A stretch of 5,931 nt of DNA from Phycisphaerales bacterium (GTDB taxonomy: Bacteria; Planctomycetota; Phycisphaerae; Phycisphaerales; SM1A02), in assembly GCA_003520025.1 (NCBI GenBank), contig DOVP01000273.1:1833-7763 (forward strand), read 5' to 3'. This document shows positions 5,858-5,931 of this stretch, one piece after another. The notes beneath the pieces are model-generated. The model was not told where the DNA came from. It did not search any database and saw only the letters and a program-made list of their open reading frames with translations. Within the stretch, counting starts at the first letter, position 1; the number at the start of each line of letters is the position of its first letter. The position numbers and the translations under genes are program-made.

Positions 5858-5931
5858 TCAGCGCCCCGGCTCGATGCCACCCTCAAGGGCCACGATCATC
5901 TTGACATCATCGCTGAGTGCGCCGTTCTCGA
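5858..5931 (-). CDS. C-terminal end of an unidentified protein (runs off the right edge)
   Basis: The only frame open to the window edge encodes 23 final residues, ending VKMIVALEGGIEPGR, before a TGA at 5860-5858. The next gene starts six bases later, so this is very likely the first visible gene of the same leftward operon. The fragment is too short to identify. Confidence 0.6.
   Translation of the reverse strand, partial: ENGALSDDVKMIVALEGGIEPGR

Overview
The window looks like a GC-rich bacterial chromosome of the Planctomycetota. The main support is the porin fragment at the left edge. Its predicted coiled coil is followed by GYDKGFFIASQDGNFKL, a segment I associate with planctomycete OprP/porin-like proteins. 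Weak or missing Shine-Dalgarno sites before several genes and Cys-rich exported proteins of no known family fit this. The assignment is an inference from protein style, not from a marker gene.

Layout, left to right. (1) A leftward porin-like outer membrane protein runs off the left edge (1-401). (2) A divergent intergenic region follows (402-753). From it a possible 54-residue small protein (754-918) and an Rrf2-family regulator (946-1437) read rightward. The regulator has an IscR-type C-x6-C-x5-C-x2-H cluster-ligand pattern. (3) Everything to the right reads leftward. A DUF481/YdiY-like outer membrane beta-barrel (1496-2443) converges on the regulator. Next come a 15-bp perfect hairpin terminator, a small lipoprotein with six cysteines exactly eight residues apart (2595-2864), and a Cys/Met-rich exported protein (2947-3444). 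(4) The right part is a tight leftward operon. It holds the C-terminal end of an unidentified gene (5858-5931), a multi-spanning membrane protein of unknown function (5006-5851) and a POT/PTR-family proton-coupled peptide transporter (3556-5013). The last two overlap by 8 bp and are probably translationally coupled.

Taken together, this is a cell-envelope neighbourhood: two outer membrane proteins, two small Cys-rich exported proteins, an inner-membrane peptide transporter with a membrane partner, and one putative Fe-S or thiol-sensing regulator. The most unusual part is the adjacent pair of Cys-rich exported proteins. They may handle metal or thiols in the envelope, but this rests only on composition and adjacency. 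I saw no tRNA, rRNA, CRISPR array, insertion sequence or phage gene.
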